Assembly (NCBI RefSeq): GCF_002933395.1
Contig: NZ_PKFN01000007.1
Location: 868,001-932,000, forward strand
Direction of reading: 5' to 3'
Length of the DNA: 64,000 bases
Origin: Yoonia maritima
Lineage (GTDB): Bacteria > Pseudomonadota > Alphaproteobacteria > Rhodobacterales > Rhodobacteraceae
Position numbers and translations under genes: made by a program. The first letter of the stretch is position 1. Each line of letters starts with the position of its first letter. This document shows, piece after piece, positions 39,347-48,561 of the stretch. The notes beneath the pieces were generated by a model, which saw nothing but the letters and a program-made list of their open reading frames with translations, made no database searches and was not told where the DNA came from.

Positions 39347-42300
39347 TCATTCGGCGGCATCTTGAATGGGCGGCGCGTGCAATACAGCCAGCAACTCTTG
39401 TCGCCGCGCATGCGCCTTCTGAATGCTCGCCTCTTTGACCGGGCCGAACCCCCGTATTTCTTGTGGCAGATTTGCCAGCGCAATCGCGGCATCACGTGTG
39501 TCAGTACGGATCACACGTTGCACATCATTCATATCTTCAACAAACTGCTTGATAAGTGCGCGCTCTTGTTTACGCTCGGATGAATAGCCAAACGGATCAA
39601 ATGGCGTCCCGCGCAAGAATTTGAACCGCGCCAGTTGCGGCATCAATCGCCCGATCCACTGCCCGAACGCACGTTTTTGGGGGCGACCATCATGCCCCTT
39701 ACGCGCCAAAAATGGCGGAGCCAAATGATAGGTTAGCTTAAGGTCCCCATCAAATTCAGCCTCGGCCTTTGCCTGACTCTCGGATAGCATCCGAGCGACC
39801 TCATATTCATCCTTATATGCCAATAGCTTGTGATAGGATATCGCGACGGCGCGGCGCATTGGTTCGTCTTGGAACTGGTTCACTAACGTGCGGTACTGCC
39901 GCGCGAGGCGTTTACCCTGATACTTTGTCAGTGCCGCCTCGCGGTATGTAATCTGGCTCTCCAACGAACGCGGCATTGAAACCACATTCGGTGTCACCGC
40001 GGCATCCGCTTCGGCAGGATGCAGATAGGCCCAGCGCCCAATTTCAAATGCATGCAAATTTTGATCCACAGCCGCGCCATTCAGCGTGATCGCTTGGGTA
40101 ATTGCAGCGTATGACAGTGGGATCGCCCCCATTTGCCACGCCGCCCCAAAGATCATCATGTTTGAGAAAATACTATCCCCCAGCAGCGCCTTGCCCAGCG
40201 CAGAGGCGTCGAACATGTTAAGCTTTTCGTGAAATCTCGACTCGAGCGCGACGCGCAGTTGGTCAGTTGGCAATTTGAACGTCGTGTCACGTGTAAAGTC
40301 GCCAGTGATGATTTCGTGGCTATTGACGACACCCATCGTATGGCCTGACTTCATCAACCCAAGCGTCTTAGCACCGGCACTGACAACCAGATCGCCACCA
40401 ATCAACGTGTCGCATTCCCCTGTCGCCACGCGGATCGCGTTAATATCAGCAGGCGCTTCGGCTATCCGACAATGGATGTGCACAGCACCGCCCTTTTGGG
40501 CTAGCCCCGCCATTTCCATCATGCCGACGCCTTTGCCATCAAGATGCGCGGCCATAGCCATAACAGCACCAATCGTGACAACACCTGTACCACCAACGCC
40601 AGTGATCACGACGTTATGGGTTCCATCAATCTTCGGCAGCTTAGGTTCCGGCATATCCGGCAGATCCACATTCGTGGTGGCTTCTTTTCGGTTTTTTGCA
40701 CCTTCAATGGTGACGAAGGATGGGCAGAAACCGTTTACGCAGGAAAAGTCTTTGTTGCAGCTAGACTGGTCAATGGCCCTTTTACGCCCCAGCTCGGTTT
40801 CAACGGGAATGATGGAAACGCAATTCGATTGCACACCACAATCACCACAGCCTTCGCAGATATCAGTGTTAATGAAGACACGCTTATCTGGGTCAGGGAA
40901 TTGCCCCCGCTTGCGCCGTCTTCGTTTTTCGGCAGCGCAAGTCTGCACATAGACGATGGCCGACACGCCCTTATGCTGACGATAGGTATCGTGCACCTGC
41001 GCCAGTTCATCACGAAGATGCACATCCAGCCCCTTAGGGAACTGCGTTAGATCGACATCTTCGTTCGGGTCATGGACGAGGGCCACATGCGCAACCCCCA
41101 TCGCCAGTAATTCACGACAAATCTGTTCGGCTTTCAGCCCACCGTCATTCCCCTGCCCGCCAGTCATAGCGACAGCATCATTATACAGGATTTTATAGGT
41201 GATATTGGTCCCGGCCATCAGCGCAAAGCGGATCGCCTGAACGCCGGAGTGGTTATAGGTGCCATCCCCCAGATTTTGGAACACGTGGTCACGGGTAGAA
41301 AACGGGGCTTCACCGATCCAGTTAGCGCCTTCGCCCCCCATATGGGTAAAGCCCACTGTGTCGCGATCCATCCATTGCACCATGTAATGGCATCCGATCC
41401 CGGCATAGGCGCGACTTCCCTCGGGAACCTTGGTCGAACTGTTATGTGGACAGCCAGAACAGAAATACGGCAAACGCGCTGCGATCTCTGGGGCGTTATC
41501 GGCACGCCGGGCGGCATCAAGCATCTCTAGCCCAGCAAGGACACCATCAGTGGCGCATCCTTCCTCGGCGAGTATGCCGCCGACCTTTTCCGCAATCCAT
41601 ATAGGGTCAAGCGCCGCCTTTGTCGGGAACACCTCTTCACGACGACCAGCGGAATGCTCATCCCCCTTATGCCAACCATACACACGCCGCCCATGCCTGT
41701 CGTCAAACAAGGCCTCTTTGACCTGCACCTCGATCAGCTTGCGCTTTTCTTCAACGACGACGATCAGATCAAGCCCTTCGGCCCAATCGTGAAAGCTAGC
41801 CATATCTAGCGGCCATACCTGTCCAACCTTATACGTGGTGATCCCAATCGCTTCGGCAGTCTGCTCATCAATGTTGAGCAATGACATCGCATGCTGCAAA
41901 TCCAGCCAGTTCTTACCTGCAGCAACAAAACCAATACGCGCCCCGGGTTTCCCCCACTTTCGTTGGTCCATCTTGTTAGCACGTGAAAACGCCTCTGCGG
42001 CAAAGCGGCGGTGGTCGATCACCCGGGCCTCTTGCAACTGAGGCGTATCAACAAGGCGGATATTCAGCCCACCTTCCGGAAGGTCCAGATCAGGCGTCAC
42101 GAAATCCAGCCGATGCGGGTCACCATTTATGACAGATGTTACCTCGATCGTGTCCTTCATGGTCTTCAGGCCAACCCAAAGCCCCGAAGAACGCGACAAT
42201 GCATAAGCATAGAGCCCGTAATCAATGACCTCTTGGACACCTGCGGGCGAGACAATTGGCATATACGCATCAACCATGGCCCAATCAGATTGGTGCAATG

Positions 42301-42763
42301 TAGTAGAGCTCTCTCCGGTGTGGTCATCCCCCATCGCCATGACAACGCCACCGCATGGGGACGTACCCGCCATATTGGCGTGGCGCATCACATCACCAGA
42401 CCGGTCAACCCCTGGCCCCTTACCGTACCATAGGCCAAAGACACCGTCGTATTTACCTTCACCGCGCAATTCGGCCTGCTGGGTACCCCATAGGGCCGTC
42501 GCAGCGAGATCTTCGTTTAAACCCGGCTGAAACGTAACCTGCGCATCCCTAAGGGCCCGACCCGCACGTTCCATCTGCATATCCACGGCACCCAAAGGCG
42601 AACCACGATACCCAGTGACATAGCCGGCAGTATTCAAACCCTCCCGCTCATCACGTGCGCGCTGCATCAACATCAACCGAACAAGCGCCTGCGTGCCATT
42701 CAGCAACACCTGCGTCTTAGCTAAATCATACCGATCATTCAAAGATGCCTTATGATTGGTCAT
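39347..42763 (-). CDS. Indolepyruvate ferredoxin oxidoreductase, fused alpha-beta
   Basis: An 1138-residue fusion that oxidatively decarboxylates aryl pyruvates (or related 2-oxo acids) with thiamine diphosphate and ferredoxin. The N-terminal part carries GYVTGYRGSPLGAVDMQM; the TPP region includes CSGCPHNSSTKVPEGS and GGEGANWIG; Fe-S ligands lie in CEGCGDCGVQSNC (about residues 630-650); the gamma-like domain starts NVVITGVGGTGVVTIGA (about 715). In roseobacters it serves aromatic amino-acid breakdown. A LysR gene is divergent and an inverted repeat lies between them. Confidence 0.93.
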   Translation of the reverse strand: MTNHKASLNDRYDLAKTQVLLNGTQALVRLMLMQRARDEREGLNTAGYVTGYRGSPLGAVDMQMERAGRALRDAQVTFQPGLNEDLAATALWGTQQAELRGEGKYDGVFGLWYGKGPGVDRSGDVMRHANMAGTSPCGGVVMAMGDDHTGESSTTLHQSDWAMVDAYMPIVSPAGVQEVIDYGLYAYALSRSSGLWVGLKTMKDTIEVTSVINGDPHRLDFVTPDLDLPEGGLNIRLVDTPQLQEARVIDHRRFAAEAFSRANKMDQRKWGKPGARIGFVAAGKNWLDLQHAMSLLNIDEQTAEAIGITTYKVGQVWPLDMASFHDWAEGLDLIVVVEEKRKLIEVQVKEALFDDRHGRRVYGWHKGDEHSAGRREEVFPTKAALDPIWIAEKVGGILAEEGCATDGVLAGLEMLDAARRADNAPEIAARLPYFCSGCPHNSSTKVPEGSRAYAGIGCHYMVQWMDRDTVGFTHMGGEGANWIGEAPFSTRDHVFQNLGDGTYNHSGVQAIRFALMAGTNITYKILYNDAVAMTGGQGNDGGLKAEQICRELLAMGVAHVALVHDPNEDVDLTQFPKGLDVHLRDELAQVHDTYRQHKGVSAIVYVQTCAAEKRRRRKRGQFPDPDKRVFINTDICEGCGDCGVQSNCVSIIPVETELGRKRAIDQSSCNKDFSCVNGFCPSFVTIEGAKNRKEATTNVDLPDMPEPKLPKIDGTHNVVITGVGGTGVVTIGAVMAMAAHLDGKGVGMMEMAGLAQKGGAVHIHCRIAEAPADINAIRVATGECDTLIGGDLVVSAGAKTLGLMKSGHTMGVVNSHEIITGDFTRDTTFKLPTDQLRVALESRFHEKLNMFDASALGKALLGDSIFSNMMIFGAAWQMGAIPLSYAAITQAITLNGAAVDQNLHAFEIGRWAYLHPAEADAAVTPNVVSMPRSLESQITYREAALTKYQGKRLARQYRTLVNQFQDEPMRRAVAISYHKLLAYKDEYEVARMLSESQAKAEAEFDGDLKLTYHLAPPFLARKGHDGRPQKRAFGQWIGRLMPQLARFKFLRGTPFDPFGYSSERKQERALIKQFVEDMNDVQRVIRTDTRDAAIALANLPQEIRGFGPVKEASIQKAHARRQELLAVLHAPPIQDAAE

Positions 42764-42803
42764 ACCGCACCTCCCCTGCGCATGAAACTGCTCAAAACCA
42801 GCT

Positions 42804-42824
42804 TAGGTCAAAAATACTGACCTA
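42804..42824. promoter_or_regulatory. Inverted repeat, candidate operator for the divergent LysR/IOR pair
   Basis: TAGGTCA-AAAATAC-TGACCTA is a perfect 7-bp repeat with a 7-base spacer, 41 bases before the oxidoreductase start and about 100 bases before lysR. LysR regulators commonly bind such dyads. Confidence 0.5.
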
Positions 42825-42923
42825 CAAAGAAGAAAATATTCGCCGAACAGGTTTGCAACCGTTTAGTGCAATAGCGTACAAACGATAACGAACCACCAAT
42901 AACAATAAACACAGTGGGCTAAT

Positions 42924-43838
42924 ATGGACTGGGACAAACTAAGAATCTTCCACGCGGTTGCAGACGCAGGGTCACTGACCCACGCGGGCGATACGCTGCA
43001 TCTTTCTCAGTCCGCTGTAAGCCGGCAAGTCAGAGCACTGGAAGAATCGCTTAATACAACCTTGTTCCACCGCCACGCCCGCGGCTTGATTCTGACCGAG
43101 CAAGGAGAATTGTTGTTCGACGCGACCAAGTCGATGAACAAACGGCTAGAGGCGGCGGCCGCGCGGATCAAAGACAGCGAAGAAGAAGTATTTGGCGAAC
43201 TACGGGTCACGACAACAACGGGGTTTGGTACGCTGTGGCTCGCGCCGCGCCTTCCAAAGCTATACGAAAAGTATCCCGATCTGAAAATCGATCTGATGCT
43301 CGAAGAGCGCGTGCTTGATCTGCCAATGCGCGAAGCCGACGTTGCGATCCGTATGAAAGAACCGTCACAGGCCGATCTTATCCGCAAGCGGCTGATGTCC
43401 GTACGTATGCGCCTTTACGCATCCGAGGAATACATCGCCAAACACGGCATGATTAACGACGTTGAAGACATCACGAACCACCGGCTGATATGCCAAAGCC
43501 TGAATTCAACCCAAGTCAGCGCTGGCGCCACACTTGTGCAACACCTCATGACCTATGACGTGCACAGCCTATTTACCGTGAATAACTATTTCGGCGTGCT
43601 TCAGGGCGTGGTGAACAACCTTGGTGTAGGCGTCCTGCCCGATTACCTCGTCGAAGACTTCCCGCATATGGTCAGAATTCTACCCGATCTCGAAAGCGGC
43701 GAAGTACCTGTGTTTCTCGCCTATCCCGAAGAATTGCGCCAATCCAAACGCATCAGCGCCTTCCGCGACTTTGTTCAAGACGAAATTTTCGCACACCGCC
43801 GGAAACTACGCGAAGCGGCAGAAGGCCCGGCTGAATAG
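42924..43838 (+). CDS. LysR family transcriptional regulator
   Basis: A 304-residue regulator. The N-terminal winged helix (residues about 4-62) shows LRIFHAVADAGSLTHAGDTLHLSQSAVSRQVRALEE-type sequence (key part LSQSAVSRQVRALEE) and TTLFHRHARGLILTEQG; the rest is a periplasmic-binding-protein-like effector domain, with IRMKEPSQADLIRKRL and GVLPDYLVEDF. It is divergent from the indolepyruvate oxidoreductase and may control it. The inducer is unknown. Confidence 0.93.
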   Translation: MDWDKLRIFHAVADAGSLTHAGDTLHLSQSAVSRQVRALEESLNTTLFHRHARGLILTEQGELLFDATKSMNKRLEAAAARIKDSEEEVFGELRVTTTTGFGTLWLAPRLPKLYEKYPDLKIDLMLEERVLDLPMREADVAIRMKEPSQADLIRKRLMSVRMRLYASEEYIAKHGMINDVEDITNHRLICQSLNSTQVSAGATLVQHLMTYDVHSLFTVNNYFGVLQGVVNNLGVGVLPDYLVEDFPHMVRILPDLESGEVPVFLAYPEELRQSKRISAFRDFVQDEIFAHRRKLREAAEGPAE

Positions 43839-43883
43839 ATTTCAGCGCGGCCATAACCACCACGTGAACGCTGTAGCCTTTAC

Positions 43884-44297
43884 CTAGTCCGCTAGTCGCT
43901 TGGAGAAAAATGCAAATGCCTCATGAAATACCGGATGCCACTCCTTACCTAGCGGCTTCTTAATTGGGTGCCAGAAAAAGCGAAATACGTGGCCGAAGTC
44001 ATCGTCGGTCTCCCATAGCCAGCTATCGGCAGAGTTATTGACGACCAAACAAAAGAAATGCCAACGCTGCTTGTCAGGCCCAACGTCGCAGACCCCAATA
44101 TTTGTAAACGCAGAAGACGCCTCAATGCCGCTTTCCTCTCGCAGCTCACGCTCTGCGGCGGCGATGGGATCCTCGCCCGACTTGATGGTACCTTTAACAA
44201 ACTGTTTTCCGGCACTTGGGTGAACGAACGCGAGCACTTCCATATCGGCACCTTGCCGTCGAACGACGATAGGGCAAGCCTTTTCAACCAGATTCAT
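43884..44297 (-). CDS. NUDIX hydrolase
   Basis: A 137-residue NUDIX domain protein. The box G-x5-E-x7-REUxEExGU is complete in GTIKSGEDPIAAAERELREESGI (residues about 35-57, counted from ATG 44297). GGGAGG lies a short distance before this ATG, so the frame's earlier start at 44366 is not used. The substrate (nucleotide derivative) is unknown. It is convergent with the LysR gene. Confidence 0.9.
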   Translation of the reverse strand: MNLVEKACPIVVRRQGADMEVLAFVHPSAGKQFVKGTIKSGEDPIAAAERELREESGIEASSAFTNIGVCDVGPDKQRWHFFCLVVNNSADSWLWETDDDFGHVFRFFWHPIKKPLGKEWHPVFHEAFAFFSKRLAD

Positions 44298-44485
44298 TCC
44301 AACCTCCCTGTCGGAGCGTGCTACCATTGACGGAAATGTCAGCACGCTAAGCAACCTAGCGGACAAGCTTAGAGATGCAATTTTGCGCGCCTCGCAAACG
44401 ACCTATGCACATAGGGCATAGCGGAATTGCGTATTAATTTAGGATTTTTCCTTGAATGCTGAAAATATGGACCCTATCTCGACCC

Positions 44486-44566
44486 TTGAAGGCGAAGATG
44501 CTTATACGCTCATCGCTTTCACCTCCCTGTTGGACTTAGCCGGGCCTTGCGCCCGGCATTTTTTTT
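44486..44566 (+). ncRNA. Candidate small RNA with exposed anti-Shine-Dalgarno sequence
   Basis: The stretch contains a first hairpin (GAAGGCGA 44488-44495 with TCGCTTTC 44513-44520, extended by four more pairs around one mismatch and a one-base bulge), a single-stranded CACCTCCCTG (44520-44529), and a terminator hairpin. Upstream, TTGAAT (44452-44457) and CTATCT (44474-44479) with a 16-base spacer form a possible promoter. A two-hairpin RNA with an unpaired CCUCC stretch is the design of several alphaproteobacterial sRNAs. No long reading frame fits; short frames of 27-43 codons cross it. Function is inference. Confidence 0.5.
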
Positions 44567-44567
44567 G
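44539..44567 (+). terminator. Intrinsic terminator of the candidate sRNA
   Basis: GCCGGGC-CTTGC-GCCCGGC is a 7-bp GC-only stem followed by A and eight T. No gene ends just upstream on the plus strand, which points to a short untranslated transcript. Confidence 0.9.
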
Positions 44568-44721
44568 CCCGGTGTAAACATCCCCGACCGCTACAACGGC
44601 CTGCGATGATTATGCAAACTGCATATCAACCGCGAACCAACCTAACAAATGACTATCTATTGACCCTTCCAACCAGCGCAACAAGGCCGTAAAAGGCCGC
44701 AACGCTGCTTGGGAGACGACC

Positions 44722-46881
44722 ATGACCGAACCAAAGATCACCGATGAACTGATCGCTTCACACGGGCTATCGCCTGATGAGTACGAGCGCATCCTAGAGA
44801 TCATCGGACGCGAGCCAACCTTCACAGAGCTCGGCATCTTTTCGGCCATGTGGAACGAGCACTGTTCATACAAGTCTTCCAAGAAATGGCTACGCACCCT
44901 GCCAACCGAGGGGCCACAGGTTATTTGCGGCCCCGGTGAAAACGCAGGTATCGTTGATATCGGTGACGGTCAGGCCGTGGTTTTCAAGATGGAAAGCCAC
45001 AACCACCCATCATACATCGAACCTTACCAAGGCGCCGCAACTGGTGTGGGTGGCATTCTACGCGATGTCTTTACAATGGGTGCCCGCCCTATCGCGGCGA
45101 TGAACTCGCTTTCTTTCGGCCAACCGGATCACCATAAAACACGGCAACTTGTAAACGGCGTTGTCGCTGGTGTTGGTGGCTATGGAAACTGCTTTGGCGT
45201 TCCTATGGTTGGCGGCGAAGTTCGCTTTGACCCTGCTTACAACGGCAACTGCCTTGTGAACGCATTCGCCGCTGGTCTGGCCGATACCGACAAGATTTTC
45301 TATTCCGCTGCTTCCGGCGTCGGCATGCCTGTTGTTTATCTGGGCGCGAAAACTGGCCGTGACGGTGTTGGCGGCGCGACGATGGCGTCCGCAGAATTTG
45401 ACGACACAATCGAAGAAAAGCGCCCAACCGTTCAGGTGGGTGACCCGTTCACCGAAAAACGCCTGATGGAGGCCACGCTGGAACTTATGGCAACAGGCGC
45501 TGTGATCTCGATCCAAGATATGGGTGCGGCTGGCCTAACTTGTTCTGCCGTTGAAATGGGTGACAAAGGTGGGCTTGGCGTTACGCTCCACCTTGAAAAC
45601 GTTCCCCAGCGCGAAGAAAATATGACCGCCTATGAGATGATGTTGTCAGAATCGCAGGAACGCATGTTGATGGTTCTCAAGCCAGAGCTTGAAGCCGAAG
45701 CGCGCGCCGTATTCGAAAAGTGGGACCTCGATTTCGCAATCGTCGGTGAAACGATCGCCGAAGATCGTTTCATTGTCCTGCATAACGGCGAAGTCAAAGC
45801 CGACCTGCCGTTGGCGACACTGTCTGGTTCCGCACCAGAATATGACCGCCCATGGGTTCCAACCCCTGCGGCCGAACCCTTGGCTGATGTTCCCGGCGTT
45901 CTACCAATTGATGGCCTAAAGGCATTGATCAGCAGCCCAAACTACGCAGGCAAGCAGTGGGTCTATGAACAATACGACCAACAGGTTATGGGTGACACGG
46001 CACGAACACCGGGCGTTGGTTCGGGGATCGTGCGCGTGCACGGCACCGAAAAATCGCTGGCCTTCACCAGCGACGTGACACCACGGTATGTCAAAGCCAA
46101 CCCTGTTGAAGGCGGCAAACAAGCCGTTGCCGAAGCCTACCGCAACCTAACAGCCGTGGGTGCGACACCCCTTGCGACAACGGACAACATGAACTTTGGC
46201 AACCCCGAAAAGCCAGAAATCATGGGCCAGTTCGTCGGCGCGATCCAAGGGATCGGCGAAGCGGTGACAGCGTTGGACATGCCAATCGTATCCGGCAACG
46301 TATCACTATATAATGAAACAGACGGCACGGGCATTCTGCCAACGCCGACGATTGGTGCAGTCGGGATCATCCGTAACACCGCAGATATGATCAACGGCCA
46401 AATCCGCGAGGGTCACGTGCTCTTGCTTGTCGGTGAAACGGCCGGTCACCTCGGACAATCCGCCCTACTCGCCGAAGTGTACGGCCGTGTGGAAGGCGAT
46501 GCACCGCATGTTGATCTGGCGGCAGAAAAACGCAACGGTGACTTTATCCGCGCTAACCACGAAATGATCGCCGCTTGTACCGACCTGAGCGACGGTGGAC
46601 TTGCGCTCGCGGCGTTTGAAATGGCTGAAACCGCCGGTGTGGGTATTAGCATCGATGCCGAAGACACGCCGACACTATTTGGCGAAGACCAAGCACGCTA
46701 TCTGATTGGCTGTAACTTCGATATGGCAGAAGCACTAATGATCGCAGCATCTGAGGCAGGCGTTCCATTAACAATGGTTGGGAAAGTCGGCGGCGAAACC
46801 GTTAGCTTTGGCCAATACGATGCACCACTTAGTGAGCTAGCGCATACATTCAGAACAGCTTTCGCTGACGCAGTCGCGTAA
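44722..46881 (+). CDS. purL: Phosphoribosylformylglycinamidine synthase subunit II
   Basis: A 719-residue small-type PurL for the fourth step of purine synthesis, working with PurS and PurQ (neither is in the window). Landmarks include [40 protein letters not shown] in two blocks, [33 protein letters not shown] and [19 protein letters not shown] precedes the ATG. The upstream 424 bases hold no gene other than the candidate sRNA. Confidence 0.97.
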   Translation: MTEPKITDELIASHGLSPDEYERILEIIGREPTFTELGIFSAMWNEHCSYKSSKKWLRTLPTEGPQVICGPGENAGIVDIGDGQAVVFKMESHNHPSYIEPYQGAATGVGGILRDVFTMGARPIAAMNSLSFGQPDHHKTRQLVNGVVAGVGGYGNCFGVPMVGGEVRFDPAYNGNCLVNAFAAGLADTDKIFYSAASGVGMPVVYLGAKTGRDGVGGATMASAEFDDTIEEKRPTVQVGDPFTEKRLMEATLELMATGAVISIQDMGAAGLTCSAVEMGDKGGLGVTLHLENVPQREENMTAYEMMLSESQERMLMVLKPELEAEARAVFEKWDLDFAIVGETIAEDRFIVLHNGEVKADLPLATLSGSAPEYDRPWVPTPAAEPLADVPGVLPIDGLKALISSPNYAGKQWVYEQYDQQVMGDTARTPGVGSGIVRVHGTEKSLAFTSDVTPRYVKANPVEGGKQAVAEAYRNLTAVGATPLATTDNMNFGNPEKPEIMGQFVGAIQGIGEAVTALDMPIVSGNVSLYNETDGTGILPTPTIGAVGIIRNTADMINGQIREGHVLLLVGETAGHLGQSALLAEVYGRVEGDAPHVDLAAEKRNGDFIRANHEMIAACTDLSDGGLALAAFEMAETAGVGISIDAEDTPTLFGEDQARYLIGCNFDMAEALMIAASEAGVPLTMVGKVGGETVSFGQYDAPLSELAHTFRTAFADAVA

Positions 46882-46907
46882 GCATTCTGATAACGCGAAA
46901 ACTATTC

Positions 46908-46940
46908 AACCGGGTGTGGGCTCTTGCCGCCCCGGTTTTG
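46908..46940 (+). terminator. Probable terminator of purL
   Basis: AACCGGG (46908-46914) pairs with CCCGGTT (46931-46937) around a loop that has its own GGC/GCC pairing; four T follow. Confidence 0.6.
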
Positions 46941-46978
46941 CGTGCCTAGATTATAGGTAACCGACCAAAGGACTTCTA

Positions 46979-47215
46979 ATGCCTATCACAGCCAACGAAA
47001 TCGAAACGCTCCTTCGCGAAAGTTTCCCAGAAGCCACCATCAACGTCCAAGGCGATGATGGCGCGCATTTCGCAGCCGAAGTGATCGACGAAAGCTTTCG
47101 GGGTAAAAACAGGGTTCAGCAACAGCGCTCTGTCTATGCAGCCTTAAAAGGCAAAATGGATGGAAGCCAAGGCGAATTACACGCCCTAGCCCTCACAACC
47201 AAAATTCCAGAATAA
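46979..47215 (+). CDS. BolA family protein
   Basis: A 78-residue BolA domain. [34 protein letters not shown] contains the family's class II KH-like pattern (key part [17 protein letters not shown]) and the His-containing end [11 protein letters not shown]. BolA proteins bind a [2Fe-2S] cluster together with CGFS glutaredoxins; the next gene is exactly such a glutaredoxin, 11 bases away. Together they are a likely iron-sulphur trafficking pair. Confidence 0.93.
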   Translation: MPITANEIETLLRESFPEATINVQGDDGAHFAAEVIDESFRGKNRVQQQRSVYAALKGKMDGSQGELHALALTTKIPE

Positions 47216-47226
47216 GGACCATACTC

Positions 47227-47586
47227 ATGAGCGCCGAAATCCAGATCAAAGATACCGTCACTAACAACAACGTCGTGCTTTTCATGAAAGGCACGAAATC
47301 CATGCCGCAGTGTGGGTTTTCTTCGCGTGTTGCCGGCGTTCTGAACTTTATGAGCGTCGATTTTGCTGACGTAAACGTTCTTGCCGACGACGAAATCCGC
47401 CAAGGCATCAAAGATTATTCCGACTGGCCAACAATCCCGCAGCTTTACGTCAAAGGCGAATTTGTTGGCGGCTGTGACATCATCACCGAAATGATGCTGT
47501 CAGGCGAACTGGACACATTGTTCACAGACAACGGCGTTGCATTCGACAAAGACGCAGCAGACAAAATCCGCGAAGCTAACGCGTAA
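47227..47586 (+). CDS. grxD: Monothiol CGFS glutaredoxin (Grx4 type)
   Basis: A 119-residue glutaredoxin with the cluster-binding CGFS motif at residues 29-32 ([12 protein letters not shown]), [16 protein letters not shown] and GGCDIITEM, all needed for glutathione and [2Fe-2S] binding. It forms an operon with bolA. A second, Cys-less glutaredoxin-like gene follows about 300 bases later. Confidence 0.95.
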   Translation: MSAEIQIKDTVTNNNVVLFMKGTKSMPQCGFSSRVAGVLNFMSVDFADVNVLADDEIRQGIKDYSDWPTIPQLYVKGEFVGGCDIITEMMLSGELDTLFTDNGVAFDKDAADKIREANA

Positions 47587-47588
47587 GC

Positions 47589-47807
47589 ATGCCAACTATT
47601 ACCCCAGATCGAATCGCTTGATTTTGCTTCATTGGCGTGATCGTGGCGGCATTGATCCGGGGTATATGGTACATATGGCGAGAATTTCGACCATCGACAA
47701 ATTGGCGCAACTCGATTGGCACTGAAGCGCTAGATTATGACGCTTTCAATGCAAGCATGCGAATTCGGCTACCACTGCATCGCATGGCAGTAGTGCGGGT
47801 GACCTGA
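47589..47807 (+). pseudogene. Small membrane-protein frame interrupted by an in-frame TGA
   Basis: From ATG 47589, three bases after the grxD stop, the frame reads MPTITPDRIA, then TGA (47619-47621), then continues for 61 codons with a membrane segment (FCFIGVIVAALIRGIWYIW) and a polar tail (REFRPSTNWRNSIGTEAL onward) to TGA at 47805. A single base change (TGG to TGA) would explain the break. An intact product could still start at GTG 47637. The reading is mine; no homologue was checked. Confidence 0.4.
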
Positions 47808-47893
47808 TCCCACGACACGTTGAACGTCCACAGCCACTAAGACGAACAAGCTATAATGAAGAAGCGAGCGCGACGAACCTTGTACAAGGCATC

Positions 47894-48175
47894 GTGCGAA
47901 TGAACCCAATCGTCGTTTTCATGCGGCGTATTGATGAATTTGACGCTAACAGCTTAGACGCGAAAATGCGTGACATGCTGGACGCGACGGGCCTGCCTTA
48001 TAAGGCGGTCGATGTCAGCAAAGACCCAACGATGCACCTCGCCTTCCCTGAGGAAGGATCAGAAGTGTCATTGCCCGTGCTTTATGCGCACGGACAAAAG
48101 ATTGGGACATTTCCAGAAGTAGATCAGCTCTTCCGAAGTGGCACCCTTGCAGATGCTCTAAAGAAAACGAGTTAA
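47894..48175 (+). CDS. Glutaredoxin-like protein lacking the active-site Cys
   Basis: A 93-residue protein with the outline of a glutaredoxin: PIVVFMRR at the first strand, a helix with MRDMLDATGLPYKAVDVSKDP, the cis-Pro segment SLPVLYAHGQKIGTFPEVDQLFRSGTLADAL. Aligned to GrxD, the CGFS motif and the GG glutathione-binding pair are both missing; the protein has no Cys at all. It starts at GTG 47894 (AAGG four bases before) or ATG 47900. The role is unknown; a loss-of-catalysis paralogue of the nearby GrxD is the simplest view. Confidence 0.65.
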   Translation: MRMNPIVVFMRRIDEFDANSLDAKMRDMLDATGLPYKAVDVSKDPTMHLAFPEEGSEVSLPVLYAHGQKIGTFPEVDQLFRSGTLADALKKTS

Positions 48176-48561
48176 CCCTGCCCGTCGACTTGATCAGCCA
48201 AGGCTTCGGCGCGCGCCGCGATTTCAGCAAGCGCATCTTTCACGGCAGCAGGCACCACGGGCACCTCTACACGTTCAGGAACCGGCGCAGGCTGCGAACG
48301 CAGTGTTTTCAGCTCTGAACGCAACGCTTCGACCTCGGTCTGTGCTTTGATCAGCTTGCTATCCATTCCAACAGCCTTATCCGCCAACATAAGCCCCGCC
48401 ATAAGAAGCATGCGTGCCTCGGGCATACGGCCCATTTGATCGGCAAGATGCGATGCTTCGCTATCTAGCAACGCGGCGGCCGATTGCAGGAACTGTTCTT
48501 CACCTACCTGACACGCAACTTCAAAGCTGCGGCCCCCAATCGAAATCTCAACCTGCGGCAT
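48172..48561 (-). CDS. zapA: Cell division protein ZapA
   Basis: A 129-residue FtsZ-ring stabiliser. The N-terminal VEISIGGRSFEVACQVGEEQFL and MLLMAGLMLADKAVGM are characteristic; a coiled-coil tail (about residues 68-90) follows, then a Pro/Val linker. It overlaps the upstream coiled-coil gene by 14 bases and its stop overlaps the convergent glutaredoxin-like gene by four. Confidence 0.92.
   Translation of the reverse strand: MPQVEISIGGRSFEVACQVGEEQFLQSAAALLDSEASHLADQMGRMPEARMLLMAGLMLADKAVGMDSKLIKAQTEVEALRSELKTLRSQPAPVPERVEVPVVPAAVKDALAEIAARAEALADQVDGQG

Noticed and set aside
47619..47621. Selenocysteine codon at the in-frame TGA
   Set aside because: No SECIS-like hairpin was seen directly after it and the context is a non-redox membrane peptide; a nonsense change is simpler.
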